Shown here: piece by piece, positions 11,041 to 23,270 of the stretch | Layout: every line of letters begins with the position of its first letter | How positions within the stretch are numbered: position 1 is the first letter of the stretch | Source: Emydura subglobosa | Lineage: Eukaryota > Chordata > Testudines > Chelidae | NCBI GenBank assembly: GCA_007922225.1 | Contig: ML679961.1 | Location: 7,423,702-7,487,701 of the forward strand | Direction of reading: 5' to 3' | Length of the DNA: 64,000 nt | Made by a program: the position numbers and the translations under genes | Notes under the pieces: generated by a model | Told to the model about the DNA's origin: nothing | The model's input: only the letters and a program-made list of their open reading frames with translations | Databases searched by the model: none

Positions 11041-11885
11041 TCACATGGATTATTATGATTTTGACACACTGAAGTTGAACAACATAATAAATGCCCCCCC
11101 GCCCCGCCCGCCATCCAGCCACCGTGACACAGGGTAATGGACTCGCCGCTTAGCACCCGACTCCTCACTCTTGGGCAGCCTGCGAAGGGGATGACACGTG
11201 CCCCCTGTCTGTGTGCGTGCCGGATGGGTGGGAGGCGGGTGGGGAATAGCTGGAAGCTCAGGAGTGCAAGCCCGGGGCCTGGCAGCTGGGAGACAAACGG
11301 CTGCGTGGCCCCGGGTGACGCCAGCTCTTGGCATGGTTAGTGGCGATCTCTGCCCGCTGGCTGCATCGCCGACTGCTAATGAAGTGGCGGGGGTGGGGGA
11401 AGAGAAGGGGGCTGCGAGGGCGGGGCAGAGGACACGTCGGCACTGGTCACTGCGGGGGGTGGGTGGGTTTTGGCAGCCTGGCGCTGGAAGAAAGCTGAGC
11501 GCAAGGACTGACAAACTAGGGCTGGCTCTGGCAGGAAGATCCTCTGGGACCCCTCTTCTTATGGGCAGCGACAAGAGCCTCCCCCGGAACCAGCACAGGC
11601 TTTCCCAGACCGCTGCCTCCCGTGGAATGAGGCTGGTCCTACGCATGGCCGGGCCTCGTGTACCATCTGCCGCATGTGGCCCCGTCCTACGGCTGCTCCC
11701 GCTTCGTACCCCTAGGGCAGCTCCCACCCTGCTTCCTTCCTGCCTGATCACACCTCCCTCCCTCTCCAGGCCCTCTGCTGGCCACGACCCACTAGCCCCA
11801 GGCCAATGACAGCCAGAAGGCAGCAGCGGGGGATACATTCAGGAACATGCCCCATAGGTGAGAGAGTGGGGCAGCAGGAGGCCTT
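11041..11885. other. GC-rich block with long chance frames
   Basis: Strongly GC-rich between two AT-richer repeats. It holds overlapping frames of 261 codons (minus, 11053-11838) and 203 codons (plus, 11198-11809). Both have the Pro/Arg/Ala/Gly-rich look of chance translation and no domain. At 11770-11857 an 88-nt segment has a strong acceptor (tccctccctctccag) and a donor (CATAG|gtgaga) on the plus strand, open in one frame. A non-coding RNA exon is possible but unproven. Confidence 0.35.
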
Positions 11886-12645
11886 TCATAGAATCAGAGA
11901 AGATGAGGGTTGGAAGGAACCTCAGGAAGTATCTAGTCCCACCCCCTGCTCAAAGCAGGACTAACCCCACCTAAATCATCCCAGCCAGGGCTTTGTCAAG
12001 CCGGGCCTTAAAAACCTCTAAGGATAATGATTCCACCACCTCCCTAGGTAACCCATTCCAGTGCTTCACCACCCTCCTAGTGACAAACTTTTTCCTAATA
12101 TCCAACCTAGACCTCCCCAATGCAACTTGAGACCATTGCTCCTAGTTCTGTCATCTACTGCCACTGAGAACAGTCTAGCTCCATCCTCCCTGGAACCCCC
12201 TTTCAGGTAGTTAAAGGCTGCTATCAAATCCCCCCTCATTCTTCTCTTCTGTAGACTAAACAAGCCCAGTTCCCTCAGCCTCTCCTCATAAGTCTTGTGC
12301 TCCAGCCCCCTCATCATTTTTGTTGCCCTCCGCTGGACTCCCTCCAATTTGGCCACATCCTCCCTGTAGTGGGGAGCCAAAACTGGACACAACACTCCAA
12401 ATGCCGCCTCACCAATGCCGAATAAAGGGGAATAATCACTTCCTGCGATTCACTAATGCAGCCCAATATGCCGTTAGCCTTCTTGGCAACCAGGGCACAC
12501 TGCTGACTCATATCCAGCTTCTTGTCCACTGTCACCCCCAGGTCCGTTTCTGCAGAACTGCTGCCTAGCCCGTCGGTCCCCAGTCTGTAGCTGTGCATGG
12601 GATTCTTCTATCCTCTGTACTTGTCCTTGTTGAATTTCATCAGAG
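11886..12645 (-). mobile_element. CR1 LINE, 5'-truncated, 3' end at 11886
   Basis: Begins tcatagaatc, the reverse complement of the CR1 3' tail. On the minus strand it encodes the C-terminal part of the CR1 reverse transcriptase (motifs [48 protein letters not shown]). A deletion after GCIS removes the RSIAGRWR segment seen in the sister copy at 38719-39425, and further frameshifts break the frame. It stops at about 12645, just before the next MITE. Confidence 0.9.
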
Positions 12646-12656
12646 TTTACCTCTCT

Positions 12657-12951
12657 CAGGGCAGGTCCACACTATCACTTCAGTCAATCTAGCTTTCATT
12701 TGCTCAGGGGTGTGAGAAAGACACCCCTTCCGAGCAACACAAGTGACAGCAATCTAAGTGCTGTCCACACTGGTGCTATGTCGATGGGAGATGCTCTCCT
12801 GTCGACGTAGCTTCTGCCTCTGGCGGAAGTGGAGTAATTATGCTGACAGGAGAGTGCTTTCCCATTGACACAGAGCATCTTCTCCAGATGCGCTACAGCG
12901 GCGTCAGTGCAGCTGCGCCGATGCAGCGCTTCTAATGTAGACCCGCCCTTC
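12657..12951. mobile_element. MITE of the 'gtctacac' type
   Basis: The left end agggcaggtccacacta and the right end (minus strand agggcgggtctacatta) match at about 14 of 17 positions. The body contains 'ctgtcgacgtag' and 'gctacagcggcg', related to 4201-4466. No coding capacity. Confidence 0.6.
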
Positions 12952-13059
12952 GATATGCTTGAGGGTGCTAGTGCCGTGGCTGGCAAAGGACCCCCCCGGG
13001 GCAGCAGTTGACACTCAGGTAAAGAAAAGGAGTCAGCCTGCATGTTAACCATGTATCTG

Positions 13060-13190
13060 TTGTGTTACGGTAGTGCCCGAACACCCCAGCTGTGGTCCTA
13101 CTGTGCTAGGTGCTGTACAAACGCAACACACACACTCAGTCCCTGCCCCAAAGAGTTTACAATCGAAGCGTAGGCTGAGAGGTGACGGGG
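13060..13190 (-). mobile_element. SINE 3'-tail module
   Basis: On the minus strand it reads 'attgtaaactctttgggg', 'cagggactgagtg', then 'tgtacagcacctagcacagt'. Same module as 2510-2673, opposite orientation. Confidence 0.6.
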
Positions 13191-14436
13191 AGCACCAGGT
13201 GACAGTGAGATGACGGAGTGTAACAAGCAGTGAACTGGTGTGTGGTCAAAACAGGCAGGACCAACTCCTTCCCTGGTTTCCGTCCAGCATACAGAGCCGG
13301 TGGGACGGTATCCTACTGAGGAAGGGAGCTCAGAATAGAATAAAGGTGTCTGCATCCCCTGTCGATCTGCATTGTGCCAGCCACAGCAGTTATGATTAGC
13401 AGGATGCTTTTGCAGAAGGAAGCGTCGCAATGATCCTACTAGCGATCACCCAAACACCACTAAGGAGTCTGGTAGAAGTCGGTCCTTCTAACCCCACCAC
13501 GGGGTTTTCCTGGGGTTGCAAGTTCATAACAGTCTTAGTTTAGAAGAAGAACCCTCGAGAAGCTGAGAGTTACTTTTTGGTGCGGTGTGGGTTTTCCAGC
13601 CCTGGGAACAGGGAATTTGTAGACCAAGGTGCTCCTCAGGGCGAAACTTGAGTTGAGCTTTTGCATAACAGGAGGGGGTATAGTTACATCCCCCTCCCCT
13701 AGAGACTTCCTGGGAAACCCACTCACCTTTAAAAGTTCACATCGTTCAAATGGTCCTTAGACACTCACAGCATTTCCCTAGCTTGACGTTAATTACACCG
13801 CCCCCAAGAAGTTCCATGCAGTCCCAGGATAACACACACACGCACTGGCGTTTTGAATACAATGAACTCTAAGATACTGAAACTTAATTCAGTCAGGTTT
13901 GTCCAGGGAATTGCAGGAAATTCCCCCACCTGGCACAGCGCATCTCGCTGAGAAGGTTGGAGGTAGCTGATTCTTTCCTCTTGTGTCATTCAACAGCATG
14001 TGATGTGGCTCTGGGTAAGCTAGGAACATGGGTTTTTTTTCCTGTTGCCTCTTTACGGGCTAGATCATGACCTAGCCATGCAGTCCCACATGGGGTAGAA
14101 GGAGTGCGACACTTCCACCCCCACCCCCTACAATACAGGCTGCATGCTGCAAGCACTGGGGGAGAAAGCAGGGGACTGCATGCCTGGCACTTCCCACGCC
14201 ACCCCTGCATGGAAATGGACAAAAATGGGAGGGGAGCTGGCAGGCCCTTGACTCCGCCCCCCAGCAGGCATGTAATTGCAAGGGGTGGTGCAGTGTATCT
14301 GCTCAAAGCCAGGAGCAGCTGAGAATTTGTGACTGAGGCACTCCTTAGTCTCCGGGTTTCTCTTGGGTTGGTAGCGCTGTGCCGCTCCTTACCTGGAGCT
14401 GGGTCTAAGGGATCAGAGTAGCTCAATCTTCTTGCT
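13191..14436. other. Unassigned DNA
   Basis: No gene recognised. A strong acceptor-like tract (ttcctcttgtgtcattcaacag) ends at about 13996, with a gtaagc only 19 bases later, too short to credit as an exon. Confidence 0.4.
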
Positions 14437-14925
14437 GATAGAATCACGGGCGTGTAGGACAGGAAGGGACCTCGTGAGGTTATTTAGTCCAGTCCCCTGC
14501 ACTCAAGACAGGACTAGGCATTGTCGAGACCATCTCTGACAGGTGTTTGTCTAAGAGCAGATTAGACCATCTCCAGTGATGGAGATTCCACAACCTCCCT
14601 AGACAATTCATTCCAGTGCGTAGCCACCCTGCCAGTTGGGAAGTTTCTCTAATGTCCAACCTAAACCGCCCTTGCTGGAATTTAAGCCCGTTTGCTTTTT
14701 GTCTTGTCCTCAGAGTTTAAAGAGAGAATTTTTCTCCCTTCTCCTTGTAATAAGCTTTTATGTACTTGAAAACTGTTATGTCCCCCCTCAGTCTTCTCTT
14801 CTCCAGACTTGAACCAATCTTTTCAATCATCCCTCAGAGGTCATGGTTTTTAGATCTTGCATCATTTTTGTTTTTCTCTGAACTTCCTCTAATTTGTCCA
14901 CATCTTTCCTGAACATGATGGCCAT
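14437..14925 (-). mobile_element. CR1 LINE 3' fragment
   Basis: Starts gatagaatca (reverse of the CR1 tail), then 'ggaagggacctcgtgagg', 'tccaacctaaaccgcccttg' and 'aatttgtccacatctttcct', all CR1 3' landmarks in reverse. More diverged than the copies at 11886 and 38719, so an older subfamily. Confidence 0.85.
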
Positions 14926-15169
14926 ACCTTTGTCAGATGGCCAGTCCCTACTAACCTTTGCGGTGAAAACTGAAAGAAAAACGTTATCGAGCACTTCTGC
15001 CATTGCCACGCTTCCTTTTTTTGTTTTCCCCCCTCCTCACCCCTTGAGAAGTTGTGGAGGAGCCATTCAGCACTTCAGAGTTAGCCCTCCCCACACGTGC
15101 ATGTGTGAGTCACGCTTCATTACATCAGCACACGCACAGAATACCTCCAGGAATCAGGCTTTCGTGCTC

Positions 15170-15658
15170 AGGCCTTGTTTAGACTAGAAAAATAAGTCGA
15201 CCTAACATAGGCTGACTTACAGCCACTGCAGTAAATGGCTAACGTCCACACTACTCTCCTTGGGTTGCTGGAGTGCAGTCCTAGGGGGATGCTGCCCGGG
15301 GCTTCTTGCCTCCACATCCACTCCCCATCAATGAGGCTAACCTGGCTCCTGGCGGAGAACGGGGGAGAAAAGGCTTCTCCCCCTACACCCAGCCAGGAGC
15401 AGAGCCCAGCTGGTCAGCTCTCAGGAGTGGTGAAATTTACAATGACAGCAGATGTAAGGGATACAGTGTCTGCACTGATATTGTGTCACCATAACTAAGC
15501 TGACCTAAGCCCTACACCTCTTGCCGAGGTGGTTTTCTCATGTCGGCGTAGCAAGGGAGTTACTTCGGTGGGAGGAGCACTTTAGTCTGTACATCTCCAC
15601 TGTTTGGTTGGCAAAAACTGACTTTTGTTGACAAGAGTCTGTAGTGTAGACCAGCCCT
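15170..15658. mobile_element. Non-autonomous DNA transposon, about 0.5 kb
   Basis: The left end aggccttgtttagactag and the right end (minus strand agggctggtctacactac) are imperfect inverted repeats. 'cttttgttgaca' near the right end corresponds to the 'tttgtcgacaaaa' motif of 3117-4200, making these two relatives. Confidence 0.55.
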
Positions 15659-17879
15659 TTCTCTCCTGAGATTTTGGGGGTCTCTTCCCCCCCCTGCTGT
15701 TGAAACCAGCAGTAGACCCCAAGGGATGGAAAACAAGGCGGTCAATGACGGCGACGACTCTAGATAAGCAGCTCTGTGCGATAGATCTTGTTCAGGAGTC
15801 CAAGTGCACAGAGGGTGGGAGTGAAATTGAGGCCATTGGAATTCCGCTCCGCTCCCCTACCGCTGCACAAGTCTCGCTGCAGGGGAAGCGGCGCACGTGG
15901 ATTCATTTCCAATCAGCCCTCCCTAAGCGGAGGTGCATCAGTCTCTCTCGTTGTCGCCAAGGGTACAAGGCAGAAAAGAAAACAAAGGATGCCCAGGTGG
16001 TCATTTCAATTAGAATGAATCTGAGCTCAGAGTTTGCTCCCACTAGGTCACTCTGGGAGGCTGTACACATGTATAAGGGCCCTGCAGAAGTCCAAAGCAC
16101 GTGTGTGGATTTGCATGCATGGGGTATTTCACTCCATCAGCAATGATGTGTTCCCGATTTGTAGCAGCTCTCTGTCTCTTAGGGTACTGCCTTTGCCTTC
16201 CTTGCCTGGTTTATTTTGCACCAGCACTGTTCCTCTTATGTCTGTTCCCTTGGACTTTCCCTTCCCCTTTTTAGGCCTTGGCTGGACTGACTTGCAAGAT
16301 ACTGGCCAACCCATTGTTTCCCCTTTGGCCCACACAGCTAGTCAATATTTGGAGCTTTTAAGGGACCATGTGCCAGCTTGGGATACCTGGGTCCCCCCCC
16401 CCCCACTCCTGCCATACTCCTATGCCAGGACTGTGAGGGGGTGGGAACTCTGCCCCAGGGATGTGTAATTGGGCCGAGCAAAGCATCTTCTGCTGCAGTG
16501 AGCGAATTCTAGTGTCAATCAGGGAAATGTCTTAAACTCCTCTCTCTCAACATTTACACAGCACCTGGAATGGAAGTCTTCCTGTGACCTTCAGTTTCAG
16601 GGGCATATTTCTAGTGTCTATTTCCTTATGGTTTTATAGTGTGGAAACACCGTGTTTTTGTTCTGAGGGGAAAGAAATGCGGACTCATTAACACACAGCA
16701 CTGCTATAGAGCAACCTTTTGTAAACAACATCGCAACTTGGGGTAGCGGGGCCCCTGGCAACAGCTCAAATGAATATCTTCTTTTCAAGGAGCAATCTCT
16801 TCTTAAAGAAAAGATTCTGATCTAACCCTGTGTCCTATTGCAATCATGGCTGGCAGGTTTATCAGGGGTTTGGCCACTTAGATTCTTGCTGCATCCTCAG
16901 AATTGTGACTTGTGTAAGACTTGTGTGACTTGCTGCCCTGACTGTGGTCGAGCAGGGGCACACACGGGTGACAATGATCACACAGGTGTGTGCACGTGAA
17001 AACGAATACATGCACGCTAGGTCCACTGAACCGCAGATTCCTTCTGCTTCAAAGTAATGCCATGCCTGACAGCGCCGCACTCCGGAGGGGTTAGCTACCG
17101 GGCGCATCCTCCATGGTCGAATAATAACAAACCTAGCAAGATGAACTGCTACTCAAAGCCAGCGAGCATCTTCATGGTCCATAATATCTACATGCTGGAA
17201 GAGCCAACGCAGCTAAGGGAGAAGAGTGAGGATTCCTTCCTAGCTTCTACATCAGCAACAGAACTGAGCTCCAGCTTCATAATCTCTCGCTGACGATGAT
17301 AGGGCCCAAGCATAATTTTTTCGGGCCCAGTACAAACTTTTAACACAGGCCCCCTCCCGTAAGGGTTGCAGCCTGGGCTGGGCCCCCCAGGGCCTCCGGG
17401 CCAGTAAAGTATACCCTTTCCCCCCCCGATGTGGGGGACCTGGACAATGATGCATGAAATGGAAAGAGACAGGCTTGGCCTTTGGCGCTGAAGGTGAGTT
17501 TGCAGGGCTGGCTGGCAGAAGAAAACTCTCATGGCTTGTAAGCAGAAAGTCTGATCTGGAAGTTGAAGAGAGACAATAACCCTGGAACTCCCGCAATGCC
17601 TTGCATCCGGAACCATTGCAGTCCAATGCCTTGCCACGTCTCCTTGTGCAGCAGAATCCTCCACAGGCGAGTTGTTAAGAGCACCCGACTCGTTGTTACG
17701 ATCGTTATTAAACACCGACAACGTGCTGGACACGATGCCGGGGAAGACACAGCGCCTGCTGGTGGCGCTCACCAGGAATCCTAGGCTCCCACAATTCACT
17801 GCATGATGAGCAAATGGTTCCCTCTCAGACTGTAAGAGTGTTTTTAACAGCCATGTTTGTAGCAGAGGGTGCTGGCCCT
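15659..17879. other. Unassigned DNA with a poly-C run
   Basis: A run of 12 C lies at 16393-16404. A 203-codon minus-strand frame (17188-17799) has no recognisable domain and lies in a stretch of G/C homopolymers. No repeat family assigned. Confidence 0.35.
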
Positions 17880-18642
17880 TTAAAAGAGGTCATGGTGGAT
17901 AGTTTTCTGAAAACATCCACTCAACGTGCAACGGCCGTCAGAAAAGCTAACAGCATGTTGGGATTCATGAGGAAAGGGATAGATAATAAGACAGAAAATA
18001 TCATAATGCCTCTATATAAATCCATGGTACCCCCACATCTTGAATATTGCGTGCAGATCTGGATGCTCCATCTCGAAAAAAGATGTATTGGAATAGGAAA
18101 AGGTACAGAAAAGGGCAACAAAAATGATGAGGGGTATGGAACAGCTTCCATCTAAGGAGAGATTAGTAAGACTGGGACTTTTCATCTTGAATAGAGATGG
18201 CTAAGGTGGATATGATCGAGGGCTATAAAATCATGACTGGTCTGGAGAAAGTAAATAAGGAAGTGTTGTTTACTCCTTCTCGTAACACACGAACTAGGGG
18301 CCACCAAATGAAATTAATGGGCAGCAGGTTTAAAATGAGCAAAAAGAAGTATTTCTTCACACAACACATGGTCAACCTGTGGAACTCCTTGCCAGGAGAT
18401 GTTATGACTATAACGGGATTCAAAAAAGAGCTAGATAAGTTAAGGAAGGCTAGGTCCATCAATGGCTATTAGCCAGATGGCCAGGGATTGCTGTCTGCCA
18501 GAAGCTGGGAATGGGCAAGGGGATGGATCACTTGATGATGACCTGTTCTGTTCATTCCCTCTGAAGCACCTGGCACTGGCACCATCAGAAGACGGGCTGC
18601 ATGGGCCATTGGTCTGACCCAGTATGGCTAGTCTTGTGTTCT
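17880..18642 (+). mobile_element. CR1 LINE 3' fragment, sense
   Basis: Runs from 'ggatagttttctgaaaacatc' through 'cttgaatattgcgtgcag', 'gacttttcatcttgaatag', 'ctggtctggagaaagtaaat' and 'ccagatggccagggattgc' to 'gtctgacccagtatggct'. This is the terminal part of the CR1 reverse transcriptase and its short 3' UTR. Several frameshifts. It is the sense reference for the interrupted minus copy at 47490-49395. Confidence 0.9.
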
Positions 18643-18679
18643 CAAGGAGGGGCTGGGTCCAGCACAGGACACAGATGTT

Positions 18680-18845
18680 GCTTTTTGAGAGGCAGTGGGG
18701 CGAAGTGGCTAGAGTGGTCGACTTTAGACTCAGGAGACCTGCATTTTATTCCTGTCTTGACCACCTCTCTCCTTGGGCAAGTCATTTCCCCTCCGTAAAA
18801 TGGGATTGTGACACTGACCTCCTCTGCCCAGCATTGGGAGATTGG
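18680..18845 (+). mobile_element. CORE/MIR-like SINE
   Basis: A tRNA-like head ('gaagtggctagagtggtcga') is followed by 'ccttgggcaagtcatttcccc' and 'gtaaaatgggattgtgacac', the usual order of this SINE family. It lies just 3' of a CR1 end. Confidence 0.7.
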
Positions 18846-19010
18846 CTGATGGAACCTGCTAGCGAAGAAGAAGCATCATTTAGTACTACAGTTTTCACGT
18901 GGGCCTCCTCTGCCTGGTGCTGATGGGCTGTTTGTGCCAATCCCCTCCTGCCCACCGCCTCACAGCACCTTCAGCTGAGCCTCACTGTTTCAGGAGGCAG
19001 GGCTGCAGCA

Positions 19011-19044
19011 GAGCCAGGCAACCTAACGAGCCAGGCAACCTAAC
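19011..19044. repeat. Perfect 17-bp tandem duplication
   Basis: gagccaggcaacctaac occurs twice in direct succession (19011-19027 and 19028-19044). Probably replication slippage. Confidence 0.9.
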
Positions 19045-19154
19045 GAGGGCAGCTGGTCCAGACACTGCCTGAGTGGTGGGAAGAGGCAGCAGACCGGCTC
19101 CGAAGCCCAGCAGCAGCTCAGAGCATTTTCCCGTGGCGGTGGTAAGCCCCAGTT

Positions 19155-19255
19155 CTACCTCACTCCAGGTAACCCAGCGCTTGCACCTGGCCTCTGACCC
19201 TGGACTCCTATTCCTGGCAATGGGCTCCTGCTCTAACCACTAGGCACAACTGCCC
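19155..19255 (-). mobile_element. SINE head, CORE/MIR-like
   Basis: On the minus strand 'tgcctagtggttagagcagg' is the A-box region of the SINE seen at 57628 and 61728. The B box is degraded and only the head remains. Confidence 0.55.
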
Positions 19256-19479
19256 ACGTGCCAGTATCTGACACACCACGCCTGCCCTCCATGCCCCTTT
19301 GCTCTCTTCCATGGCCCCCTCTCTCCTTTGTCTTCTGTCTAGCTAGTCCCCTTTTAACAGGGCCCCATACAAAGGAGAAACACACACAAAGTGGTGGCAC
19401 TAGCTTGATGGTTGCCAGCCATCCCTCTGCCCCCTGTACTTGTATGCTGTGTCCTCTCCTGTCCTGGGCTTGTCTCTCT

Positions 19480-19560
19480 AGGCACAACTCCTTAGCCTGG
19501 GGACTATCATTCTGTTTGTACAGCCCCTAGCGCAATGGGGCTCTGATTGCAGTTGGAGGT
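19480..19560 (+). mobile_element. SINE 3'-tail module
   Basis: 'tttgtacagcccctagcgca' followed by 'atggggctctgattgcag' matches the tail module of 2510-2673. Confidence 0.55.
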
Positions 19561-21339
19561 GTTGCTCTGGGGGAAGAGCCAGGTCTGGAGAGGGTATGAA
19601 GAACCCACGGCAGAGGAAGCAGCCCCAGAGGAGGAGTTGGCAGCCAGGCCTGCTACCTGCTTATTGCTAAGGGCCTGCAGAAGAGGGAGGGTGTGAGCTC
19701 CTTTCTGTCAGAAGGCCCCAGTTGGGGGGTGTAGCTGCTAATTTCCTAGGGAGGGGTGAAGATGGACAGACCCTCAAGGGAAGGCCGTGACCCACAAAAA
19801 AAGCCTGGGTGACAGTTTGGGACCTTTGTTTACCCCAGCGAGGGGCAGAGGGTCTGGTTTAAGTTACCCAGCTAGCCGGGGGGAAGCGAGGCACTGCCAA
19901 ATCAGCGTGACGAAAAGGCAAGGTGTGGTTACAGCGTGTAACGAAGTTCCTTGCTCTGACGGGCTAAGGCGGGTGTTTTTTTAAGGCAGGTGTGAGGTTT
20001 TTTTCAGCATCTGTAGCCATCCCATAGCACTAGCCTGATCTACCGCACATCATCATCACTGGTTTTGAGGCTGCTGATCTAATGCTGCTCAAATGAGAGA
20101 AACGAGGGAGGTACAACTCCCCTTAGGCGTGCACCAGCCGTATGAAAGGCTCAGGCTGTAGGAGGAGGGGTTTAAACCCATAACACCTGCTGAGCAGGGC
20201 GGCCATCGACACCCTGCCCTTCTAATTACCTTTAATTCAACAACGAACGTGTACAGATCCCTTCATTGCAATGAACAGGTTTTACATTCCACAGGCGTGC
20301 GGTGTGATTTCTCCAGGCAGCCGAGCCACATGTTCATTTGCTAGATACTCGAAGCTATTCCCTGTCTAAGCAAAAAGGAGACCTGCTGTGAATTTGTGTC
20401 ACCGTGAATGCGCCTGGTGTGAATTCCAGGTCGTTAAGGAGAATCAAATCCTTCTTTTCTCAAGAGGAGCGTGAAATTAACGTTTACAAACCCTTCCATA
20501 AAACCTAGACATATTAAACCTCTGCTAATGGCTGCTTTATGCATCTCAATGAAAATAACACAGGTACGTGCCGTGTATTATACGTCCTGAGCATGCTACA
20601 AAACATCCCTGTCAAGCCTCATCTCTGTAACCCTGCAATCTGGATTTATTGGCTATGCTGAACTAACCTGGGCGGGCCCAAGGCAGCTGTGCTGCGTAAA
20701 ACATCACCAGGCAGGCCTTCTTGGTTCGCTTTGCTATCGAGCACAGATGCTGGACTGTGCTCTGGGTTTTTAATGTTCTCTGGCTCCAGCGTTATTCTTG
20801 TCGACCCTCTGTGCTGTAGAAATGCGCTGTTTTCCGATATCCCCTCACGAGGTGGTGTTGTCGGAGAGGATCTCGCGTTCTGCTTCCTTGGGACAAGCCC
20901 TGGCTTCGCCGCACGCGCAGGGAAGTGCGGCTTTCGAAGCAGGTCACAGCACGAGAGGGGAAGGGCGTGGCTCTGTACATTCGTGTTTTGATCCTTGGAC
21001 CAGGCCAGATGCTTAAGCTAACATTCTTGTCTCTCTGCCAGCCCTGCCCGAGCCAGAGGCTTCATGCGCTGTAGCAAACGAAAGACGCTTCCTGTCCGTG
21101 CCTTGAATAGACGTCAGTTTCCTTTGCTTTCTCATCTGAGGCAAGTCAGCTGGGCTCTAGGGACCTTGTAAGGAGAGAGCTTTCCCTGCTGTACAGTTGC
21201 TGCTTGTTTAATGCGCACTGCTTAGCAAAGTGGAGCAGGAATATTCACCTCGCTGTTGTCACAAAACCTAGTAGTCCTAATGCACAGCTGCTTTGCAACG
21301 CTCTGGCGGCGTCAAGGGGGCTTAGTGAACCGTGATGCT
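19561..21339. other. Unassigned DNA
   Basis: Purine-rich in the first 400 bases; otherwise unremarkable. No gene or repeat family recognised. Confidence 0.4.
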
Positions 21340-21455
21340 GGAACTAGGGGTGCTGTTGCACCCCGTGGCTTGAAGTAGTAATAACAAACACCCACTACAT
21401 GGTTTCCATCAGCACCACCCCTGCTAGAAACCTTTTTCCAGCACCCCTGTTAGTG
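21340..21455. mobile_element. MITE with 'aggggtgctg' ends
   Basis: Left end gaactaggggtgctg; right end, on the minus strand, ctaacaggggtgctgg. The inverted ends frame a 116-bp body without coding capacity. Confidence 0.55.
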
Positions 21456-21456
21456 T

Positions 21457-21561
21457 AAGGGCTTCTCCAAAATAACTCTCTCCACAGGAGGTAGGTGCTA
21501 CACCTTCATAGCTACAGCGGTACAGCGAGGCTGGCAAACTTTCCCATCTAGACTCAGGCCC
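21457..21561. mobile_element. Degraded MITE fragment, 'gtctacac' group
   Basis: 'agggcttctcc' at the left, 'catagctacagcggtacagcg' inside and 'tctagactcaggccc' at the right resemble parts of the MITEs at 4201 and 12657. It sits two bases from the preceding MITE. Confidence 0.35.
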
Positions 21562-22692
21562 ACTGTAGGGAGGGCAGAGAATTATCTTGCTGGTTGTCTT
21601 TTCGAAGAGTGCAGAAATGCTGCAGCTTTATCTTATCAGTGGGAGACCAAAGTGACACCATGTTCCCAATGCCCGGGCCACTTCAGAGACCGCGGCTCAG
21701 ACCTTTTCAGGTTTGTTTCACTGGGGAATCTGATTATTTCCTCATTTTTTAAACGGCAACATGTGTGGAAACACAAACGTTAAATAATGCTAACGGCGAA
21801 GACTTTAAGTCTCACGTGGATTATGTTCATTCCTTTTTTAAATGCCCAGCCGTCTTGTAAACAACACAGGAGCTGTTGAGCAATGCAAGGGGCTTTTGTG
21901 CATGATTCACCAGTTATTCAGCCACAGCTGAGATGCTTTGGAACCCTCTGTATCTCCTAAATCTTGAGTCTCTCATTCTTTATAGATCACTCTTGCTTAT
22001 AGGCCTGTAAGAAAAATGGCCAGTTCCCTGCCCCAAGGAATTTGTCTGGTATGTTGTTGCTAATTATTTGTGCAACGGCTTTGAGGGCTCAGTCAGGTTA
22101 GGGACAATTCAGACAGACTAAATGATGATTCGTGCCTCAAAGAGCTGCCAGTCTTGGAGGCAAGACATAAGAAACACCCCAACTTCCTTTTCCCACCTTT
22201 GTTTGTAACAGCAGTGAGCATGTTTTTGCATAGATCAGCTGTGCGCAAGAACTCAGAGTTGTAATTAAGTCACCAGTAGCAGAAATACCAGCTCAGCACC
22301 TGCCTAGCCTCCCTGGCTGGCCATTGAGTAAAGCCTCCACACCATAGTGGGGTAGGGGCAGTAGTGATAAAGATCCTGGATCAGCATGTCCTTACATGCT
22401 TAAAGTTAAGCAAAGCACATTTTGAAGTCCATTAACATCAGTGGGAATACTTGCGTGTTTAAAGTCAGGTACCTGCTTGAGAACTTTGCTGAATCAGGGC
22501 CTTTCTCTCTCTTCCCCAGAGTGTGAGAGCAGAGATGTGTGGTGGAGTAGTAAACCAAGCGTGTTTTTTGATTGGGGATCTGGAGGAGGAAGAGAGACTA
22601 GAGAAGCTATTCCAGACACTGTGGCATAAAAAAGCTGCAGTTTTGCAATGGGGAATTTGATTTAAAAATCTGGGTGAAAACTATTAATCTTA
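21562..22692. other. Unassigned DNA
   Basis: No gene or clear repeat recognised. Confidence 0.4.
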
Positions 22693-23270
22693 TAGAATCA
22701 TGGCAATGTAGGGTTGGCAGGGACCTCAAGAGGTCATCAGGTCCGGCCCCCGGTGCTGAGACAGGACCAAATAAACTTAGACCATCCATGGCGGATGTTT
22801 GTCTAACCTGTTCTTAAAAAATTCCAGTGATGGGGATTCCACAGCTTCCCTTGGAAGCCTAGTCCAGAGTTTAACGACCTTCTAATTAGAAAGTTTTTTC
22901 CTAATATCTAACCTAAAGCTCCCTTGCTGCAGATTAAGCCCATTTATTTTTTGTCCTGTCTTCAGTGGTCATGAAGAACAACTGATCCGCCCTCTTTATA
23001 ACGGCCATTAACCTATTTGAAGATTGTTATCAGGCCTCCCGTCAGTCGTCTTTTCTTAAGACTAAACATGCCTAGGGTTTTTAACCTTTCCTCATAGGTC
23101 AGGTTTTCTAAACCTTTTTATGGCTATTGCTGCGGTCTTCTGGACTCTCGCTCCAATTTGTCCACATCTTTTCTAGAGAGCACCACCCGGATCGGGTACA
23201 CAACACCAGCTGAGGCCTCAGCAGTGCCAAATAGAGCAGGACAGTTACCTCCCATGTCTTACCTACAACA
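22693..23270 (-). mobile_element. CR1 LINE 3' fragment
   Basis: Begins tagaatcatg, then 'ggcagggacctcaagaggtc', 'tttttcctaatatctaacct', 'gactaaacatgcctag' and 'caatttgtccacatcttttc', all reversed CR1 landmarks. Diverged and frame-broken. Confidence 0.9.

Noticed and set aside
11053..11838. 261-codon minus-strand ORF (and 203-codon plus-strand ORF on the same DNA)
   Set aside because: Both lie in GC-rich sequence where stops are rare, overlap each other, are rich in Pro/Arg/Ala/Gly and show no domain.
17188..17799. 203-codon minus-strand ORF
   Set aside because: No recognisable motif; crosses homopolymer-rich DNA; no splice or promoter context.
18992..19141. Possible exon between gcctcactgtttcag and gtaagc
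   Set aside because: Every frame is interrupted; the segment contains a 17-bp tandem duplication.
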